The notes under the pieces are model-generated. The model did not search any database, was not told the DNA's origin, and was given only the letters and a program-made list of their open reading frames with translations. DNA of 64,000 nt from G963665185 sp963665185 (GTDB lineage: Bacteria; Desulfobacterota; Desulfovibrionia; Desulfovibrionales; Desulfovibrionaceae): positions 28,120-92,119 of the forward strand of contig CAXXPO010000006.1 of assembly GCA_963665185.2 (NCBI GenBank), in the 5' to 3' direction. Of this stretch, positions 62,532 through 64,000 are shown piece after piece. Positions within the stretch are counted from its first letter, which is position 1; each line of letters starts with the position of its first letter. The position numbers were made by a program, and so were the translations under genes.

Positions 62532-63433
62532 CTACGCAGGTTCGGTTACTGCAGCCGCCGCTCCCGCGAAAAGTTTTTCTTCCAACCGGTCGGACATGGT
62601 CATATTTGTGTGCAAACGCATGTCTTTGGCACCCATGCCCATGGCCAGCCCCATAAGCTGGGGCAGATAAAGCACGGGAATCTCCTGCCGGTGTCCGCCC
62701 GCCCTGGATGCCTCCCGCTGGTACGCTTCCAGGTTCATCTGGCACATGGGGCAGACAGTGGCGATGACGTCCGCCTTGCCCGCCGCATCCAGAATGCGGT
62801 TCACCGAAACCAGGGCCGCCTCGCGCTTGGTGGCCATGAGCGAAGCCCCGCAACACTTCCCGGCCTCTTCCCAGTCCAGGCTTTGCGCCCCCATGGCCCG
62901 CAAGATCGGTTCCATGGACCGCGGCCGTTCCGGATCGTCGAACACCATTGTAGGGCCGCAGAATCTGGCAGCCGTAGTACGGAGCCACGACCACGCCCTC
63001 CATTGGTCGGGAAATCATGGCCCGGATGCCGTCCTCGCCGATGTCGGTTCACCAGCACGTCCAGAAGATGCCGCACCCGGCCCGTGAAAGCATACTCCAT
63101 GTTCTCCACGGCCAGGACCTCGTTCAGATCGGCGGCCAGTCCTTTGTTCAGGCCTATTTCGCGGGTCACACGCAAGTGGTTCAGGTAGCAGGCGCTGCAT
63201 GGAACCAACATATCCGCGCCGGGCATCTGCCGTTGGCTGAGCACCAGGTTGCGCGCAGGCAGACTGTAGGCCAGAAGCTTGCTTACAGAATCCACTGCGC
63301 TGGCCCCGCAACAGGTCCAGTCGTCTATCTCGCGCAGTTCGGCCCCCAGCCCTGACATGACCTTTCGAGTGGACACGTCAAAGTCCTTGGCGCTTTCCGT
63401 AAGGGAACATCCCGGATAATAGGCATACATCAT
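62532..63433 (-). CDS. Heterodisulfide reductase subunit B-like protein (two apparent frameshifts)
   Basis: Two CCG domains are visible: Y-Y-P-G-C-S, D-W-T-C-C-G-A-S and C-S-A-C-Y for the first; Y-Y-G-C-Q-I-L-R-P, G-K-C-C-G-A-S and C-P-M-C-Q-M-N-L for the second. These bind the noncubane [4Fe-4S] clusters that reduce disulfides in HdrB. Frame breaks near 63046-63047 and 62948-62949 vanish if one base is removed at each, giving 299 residues, the usual HdrB length. Its start overlaps the HdrC-like stop by four bases. In a sulfate reducer it probably takes part in electron transfer rather than CoM-S-S-CoB reduction. Confidence 0.92.
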
Positions 63434-63990
63434 GACTGCTTCTCCATTTCCGCAACCTTGGCAAACATCGGGGCCAGCTTGTTCCTTCCCTTGTAGTGGA
63501 CAGCATTCCAGGGCGCGATCTTGCCCGCGGCCACCATGCGCATGCCCAAAGGCGCGAATTTAAGGGGCAGCATCGGGTCCATCATTTCCATAAAATACTC
63601 GGTCATCAGCCCGGTTTCCCGCACTCGGCCGTTCTTGCGGATATTTTCCACAAAAACCCGGTAGAATCCGGTCTTCTTCCGCTGTTCCCTGCTGCCGCAG
63701 GCGCTTGCCAGCCGCTTGAGCGCGGACATGCCCTCGGTAACGGATATTCCGCGCGGGCAGCGCACCGCGCAGGTATAGCAGGAGGAGCAGAGCGCGTAGG
63801 TCTTGCTGTTCAACACCTCTTCCATCCGCCCGGACACGACCTTGCGCCACATGGCCCTCGGCGAGACATCCATGGCGTGCACATTGGGACACCCTGCCGA
63901 ACAGGTTCCGCATTGCATGCAGCCGCCGACCATTTCGCGCAGCGTGGCAAATGCCTCCCGGGTAACCTGTTCCTTGTCGCAGGTGGACAT
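63430..63990 (-). CDS. Heterodisulfide reductase subunit C-like ferredoxin protein
   Basis: A 186-residue HdrC-like protein with two [4Fe-4S] motifs, C-M-Q-C-G-T-C-S-A-G-C-P and C-S-S-C-Y-T-C-A-V-R-C-P, then a helical tail. It would wire electrons between HdrA and HdrB. It overlaps the HdrB-like gene by four bases and begins ten bases before the window edge. An HdrA-like gene probably lies upstream, beyond position 64000; this cannot be seen. Confidence 0.93.
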   Translation of the reverse strand: MSTCDKEQVTREAFATLREMVGGCMQCGTCSAGCPNVHAMDVSPRAMWRKVVSGRMEEVLNSKTYALCSSCYTCAVRCPRGISVTEGMSALKRLASACGSREQRKKTGFYRVFVENIRKNGRVRETGLMTEYFMEMMDPMLPLKFAPLGMRMVAAGKIAPWNAVHYKGRNKLAPMFAKVAEMEKQS

Positions 63991-64000
63991 GGCATTACGT

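Overview
The window looks like chromosome of a sulfate-reducing deltaproteobacterium of the Desulfovibrio / Pseudodesulfovibrio type. This is inferred from gene content: HdrB/HdrC/HdrD-like iron-sulfur proteins, HypD/HypE, a single-subunit STT3/PglB-type oligosaccharyltransferase, a PTS-linked dihydroxyacetone kinase, a Ros/MucR regulator, and a likely selenocysteine codon. No rRNA, tRNA, CRISPR array, phage or insertion sequence was seen.

Layout. 0-6.7 kb: the end of a DASS-type anion transporter, an M24 peptidase, small CoA-binding, Cys-cluster and J-domain proteins, then a radical SAM/SPASM gene with a glycosyltransferase behind a sigma-54-like promoter. 6.9-12.6 kb: a very long exported TPR protein, and a sigma-54 activator divergent from an exported VWA-OmpA protein that has its own sigma-54-like promoter. 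13.5-17 kb: a conserved small protein, an AhpD-like protein and a TetR regulator with two related operators, then rfbA-rfbC. 17-21.4 kb: a membrane glycosyltransferase and a cache-domain histidine kinase. 21.6-25.6 kb: the chaperone operon cbpA-cbpM-clpB. 25.6-33.2 kb: a polysaccharide deacetylase, a C_GCAxxG_C_C protein, pdxA, a glycogen cluster (glgA, a CBM48 protein, glgB) and a NUDIX hydrolase. 33.8-38.3 kb: dhaK-dhaL-dhaM, the last an EIIA-HPr-EI fusion. 38.7-42.5 kb: a YrdC-like protein, trmH, and hypD-hypE. 42.8-48.4 kb: a tightly packed run HD-ddl-waaA-kdsB-carA-TPR. 48.4-57.1 kb: the oligosaccharyltransferase, a HhH DNA glycosylase, an EnvC-like / CtpA / YibQ-like envelope run, ndk and proC. 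57.6-59.6 kb: mucR and cobD/cbiB. 60.1-64 kb: an energy-metabolism operon on the minus strand, HdrC-like, HdrB-like, UspA and HdrD-like, probably continuing past the window.

Two points matter most. First, the HdrD-like gene is one open frame broken only by an in-frame UGA at 60685-60687. The UGA sits where this family has the Cys of its E-C-G-H motif, and a hairpin with a GGU apical loop follows at SECIS distance. It is best read as a selenoprotein. Second, about 21 single-base indels (19 apparent insertions, 2 deletions) break otherwise intact conserved genes, often in homopolymers and densest in the glycogen cluster. They look like sequencing or assembly errors rather than gene decay, so those genes are annotated here as single loci with the break points given.
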